This document shows positions 62,098 to 64,000 of a DNA stretch of 64,000 nt, piece by piece; within the stretch, counting starts at the first letter, position 1, and each line of letters starts with the position of its first letter. A program made the translations under genes and the position numbers. The stretch is taken from positions 1,612,001 through 1,676,000 of the forward strand of contig NZ_CP084061.1 in assembly GCF_020215665.1 (NCBI RefSeq), in the 5' to 3' direction. The DNA is from Blautia parvula. GTDB lineage: Bacteria; Bacillota; Clostridia; Lachnospirales; Lachnospiraceae. The notes under the pieces were generated by a model. That model was not told the DNA's origin and ran no database searches. It was given only the letters and a program-made list of their open reading frames with translations.

Positions 62098-62271
62098 GTT
62101 ACTGTTCACGGCCCTGCAAAAGCACAGTTCTGTGATCAGTAACACGCTTCGCGATGCACACAAAATGCAATAAATTGCATTTTGGCGCTGGCTAACTCGG
62201 GATTTTGATTCGCATCGCGCAGCATCCCCTTGGGGAAAACACCTCCCGGGACATTGGCCGTGAACAGTAAC
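62098..62271. mobile_element. 174-bp MITE-like element with 16-bp terminal inverted repeats
   Basis: Perfect terminal inverted repeats GTTACTGTTCACGGCC (62098-62113) and its complement (62256-62271). Inside are nested palindromes: CGCGATGC/GCATCGCG and AAAATGCAAT-aa-ATTGCATTTT. The whole stretch can fold into one long RNA or DNA hairpin. No gene of its own; a 50-codon minus-strand frame crosses it but has no start site. It ends 25 bases upstream of the ABC-F -35 box. Confidence 0.72.
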
Positions 62272-62401
62272 CTTCCCTTATCTATGGCATACACCAGGTC
62301 CGCCGGATGCATGGTGGATTTCCTGTCAGGATGTTGAAGACTTCAGGCTGCTGTGCCCTCATATGGGTTCAGGATAGAAAGGTTTTGCATCATTTGTAAA
62401 A
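62272..62401. other. Short stretch between the MITE-like element and the third Rpn gene
   Basis: No gene, terminator or repeat could be identified in these 130 bases. Confidence 0.4.
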
Positions 62402-63379
62402 TTATTTTGCATTTGATACCTCATATTCAGCCAGGATTTGTGCATTGCTGTAGTCAGGGTATTGATTCTGCAGTTCCACAATCCTCTCAATATATGCCTT
62501 GTCCATATCAAGCCAATGACTGATGGCTGCCGGTGTGAGTTCATTTTTCAGCAATTTGCGGATCACATGAATCTCTTCTTCCATTTTTGCTTCTTCTTTT
62601 AATTCTTCCAATGCTCTGCACATAGTAAATTCCTCCTTATCCTTTTCTGCTTTTATATCCCGGCCCAGCATGGTAAGCAGAGCTCTGCTTGCTTTCGCCG
62701 ATAATTCTTCCAGTTCTTTTTCATGACTTTCTACATATCTTATCAGATCATCCTTACAGTTTCCGCATCTCAATGTTTCCAGGATCACTTTCCAATCACC
62801 CGAAAATTTATCCGGGTCTGTGTTCCTGGCATCGATCAAATGCACTTTATACCCCGGCAGATACTCCTTTAATTCTGCCGTATCATCCGGCAGCAGAATC
62901 ATTTCCTCCATGCTGAGCGGTCCGTCCCAGGGACTGTCTCCATAATAAAAAACAACGCTTACTACCGGCATAAGTTTCTCTCCTTTATGAAGACCAGACA
63001 GAAACTCCGCTGATGTTTTCAAGTCTCCGGTTTTCTTATTTTCTCTCTGCCTCTTTTTCATCTGTTCCCCATATTGGACAGAATCGTATAGAAGCATACG
63101 CACCGGCATTCCATAATGCACCTCACTTTGATTTTCACAAATAAAGATCACGTACATTGTATGAAAATATGCCTGTTTCACTGTATCTCTTATCAAGGTC
63201 TTTTGATTTGATCTGCCATCCGTTTCCCAGGGAAGCTGCATGATCAATTCTCTTGGTAACTGTTCTATGTTTTCCGGCCGCAATACCTGTTTTCCTTTAA
63301 AAACAGCACCGTTTATAAAATCACAGAACACAGTAGAGTCCTCAAAATACGGCGTAATGATATTATCTTTTACTCCCAT
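62402..63379 (-). CDS. Rpn-family nuclease / Transposase_31-type protein
   Basis: A 325-residue protein of the Rpn/YhgA-like putative transposase family, a different branch from copies 1 and 2. The D...ExQ core is visible as IRDTVKQAYF and VIFICENQSEVHYGMPVRML. Next come the conserved PVVSVVFYYGDSPWDGP and a helical C-terminal half. Residues 255-300 (EELKEEAKMEEEIHVIRKLLKNELTPAAISHWLDM) are the usual charged tail. Ribosome site AAGGAGG. Such proteins promote RecA-independent recombination in E. coli; any activity here is unknown. It lies next to the inverted-repeat element, but no shared ends were found. Confidence 0.85.
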   Translation of the reverse strand: MGVKDNIITPYFEDSTVFCDFINGAVFKGKQVLRPENIEQLPRELIMQLPWETDGRSNQKTLIRDTVKQAYFHTMYVIFICENQSEVHYGMPVRMLLYDSVQYGEQMKKRQRENKKTGDLKTSAEFLSGLHKGEKLMPVVSVVFYYGDSPWDGPLSMEEMILLPDDTAELKEYLPGYKVHLIDARNTDPDKFSGDWKVILETLRCGNCKDDLIRYVESHEKELEELSAKASRALLTMLGRDIKAEKDKEEFTMCRALEELKEEAKMEEEIHVIRKLLKNELTPAAISHWLDMDKAYIERIVELQNQYPDYSNAQILAEYEVSNAK

Positions 63380-63664
63380 TTTTCCTCCTTATATCATTTT
63401 TAATTTCTGGAAATCGTCTGGCCGAACGGCCGGAATGGATACATATGCTGCTGGATGCAGCGATTTGATGTTTCCAGAATATCATGCGGAGAAAAAAAGA
63501 GCAAATGAACTTTCTATAAAATTTAATAAGAACAAATAAACATTATTTCTTCTGCTTATACTCCTATTATATAATGCATATTATTACATTGCAATATCTG
63601 TTTTTAATATTGCTCAAGAACAACTATATACCGGTACTCCTATAGACAACAGCACACTTTGAAG
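63380..63664. other. Intergenic region with an imperfect inverted repeat
   Basis: TTCTGGAAA (63405-63413) and TTTCCAGAA (63471-63479), extended by ATCG/CGAT, enclose GGCCGAACGGCC and GCTGGATGCAGC-like palindromes. This could be a folded leader or a remnant repeat at the Rpn gene. The rest is AT-rich without recognised motifs. Confidence 0.4.
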
Positions 63665-63713
63665 CAAAAAAACAGGAGTATCCGATTCCCAAAGACGGAA
63701 CGATACCCCTGTT
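63665..63713 (-). terminator. Terminator of the phosphotriesterase-like gene
   Basis: On the minus strand AAACAGGGGTATC pairs with GATACTCCTGTTT, allowing two mismatches, followed by TTTTTTT. It is 57 bases after the stop codon. Confidence 0.8.
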
Positions 63714-63769
63714 TCCTATGCATTATGTAATTTCTTTATACCCTTAACAAAAAAACACAGTGCCCTGAT

Positions 63770-64000
63770 TTAGTATGCAAGAATCCTGGCCGGATTGTTT
63801 ACAGTCATATTGCGGACAGCCAGGTCAGAGACCTCACCGTATTTCTTCAGAGCAGGCACACCGAACTTTGTCAGCCTGCAGTATCCCTCTCCGCCAAACT
63901 GTCTGCACATGGTCTTTACACACATGTCTGTGCCGAGTACGATCTGGCGGCTGTATCCCTGCTGGATAAGACGCACAATGCCTGCCATTTTCATCCAGTC
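63770..64000 (-). CDS. Phosphotriesterase-family amidohydrolase, C-terminal end only
   Basis: The last 76 codons of a minus-strand gene whose start lies beyond the window. GIVRLIQQGYSRQIVLGTDMC carries the C-terminal metal Asp strand of the phosphotriesterase/PHP-like amidohydrolases, followed by FGGEGY, GVPALKKYGEVSDLAVRNM and the common ending NNPARILAY. Bacterial relatives are usually lactonases or uncharacterised hydrolases rather than true phosphotriesterases. The substrate is unknown. Confidence 0.78.
   Translation of the reverse strand, partial: DWMKMAGIVRLIQQGYSRQIVLGTDMCVKTMCRQFGGEGYCRLTKFGVPALKKYGEVSDLAVRNMTVNNPARILAY

Noticed and set aside
62098-62271. Frame of about 50 codons crossing the inverted-repeat element (minus strand, contains FTANVPGGVFPKGML)
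   Set aside because: No start codon with a ribosome site; the sequence is explained by nested palindromes.

Overview
The window looks like chromosome from a Gram-positive anaerobe of the Lachnospiraceae (Blautia-like). The evidence is the strong AGGAGG ribosome sites, TTGACA/TATAAT promoters, a T-box leader, a CIRCE element, a class B sortase with an SPKTG substrate, a PPi-dependent phosphofructokinase, the carboxyspermidine route to spermidine, and several sugar ABC transporters of the MalFG type. The genus is inferred; no rRNA or other marker gene is present. Fifty protein genes can be supported, most on the minus strand.

Layout. 1-3.2 kb: the start of a hotdog thioesterase, a PTS EIIC-EAL fusion (c-di-GMP phosphodiesterase) and truA. 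3.3-5.2 kb: a stand-alone TrpB2-type tryptophan synthase beta chain behind a T-box with a UGG specifier. 5.2-7.3 kb: TetR-MATE efflux pair with a palindromic operator/terminator. 7.3-10.3 kb: nucleoside salvage operon udp-deoB-add. 10.5-12.1 kb: cation/proton antiporter. 12.2-19.8 kb: sugar locus 1 (solute-binding protein interrupted at a G9 tract, two permeases, GH2 glycosidase, an Rpn-type nuclease gene and an ArsR-like regulator with a large C-terminal domain). 19.9-22.3 kb: AGCS amino-acid symporter and class II fructose-bisphosphate aldolase. 22.4-28.3 kb: sugar locus 2, visibly more AT-rich, with GH51 arabinofuranosidase, binding protein, two permeases and a divergent paralogue of the locus 1 regulator.

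28.4-33.9 kb: polyamine operon speA-speE-speB-carboxyspermidine dehydrogenase-carboxyspermidine decarboxylase, with a terminator hairpin in its leader. 34.5-35.8 kb: PPi-phosphofructokinase. 35.8-40.5 kb: RND exporter with a roughly 300-residue coiled-coil insertion, plus its TetR regulator. 40.6-43.9 kb: O-antigen-ligase-like membrane protein, sortase B and its likely SPKTG substrate. 44.0-49.8 kb: dipeptide ABC operon. 50.5-52.6 kb: second Rpn-type gene, DUF1905 protein and a membrane-anchored protein of unknown function. 53.0-55.5 kb: P-type ATPase. 55.5-62.0 kb: flavodoxin-like protein, Lon with a CIRCE operator, HxlR regulator, tocopherol-cyclase-like protein and an ABC-F ATPase. 62.1-64 kb: a 174-bp inverted-repeat element, a third Rpn-type gene and the end of a phosphotriesterase-like gene.

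The most notable points are: the two ArsR-HTH regulators that share a conserved ~200-residue C-terminal domain and each sit with a sugar ABC transporter and a glycosidase; the G9 tract that breaks the reading frame of the locus 1 binding protein just after its lipobox; the helically spaced AACAGTA-type palindromes at that promoter; the coiled-coil RND pump; and the dispersed Rpn cassettes and small intergenic repeats.
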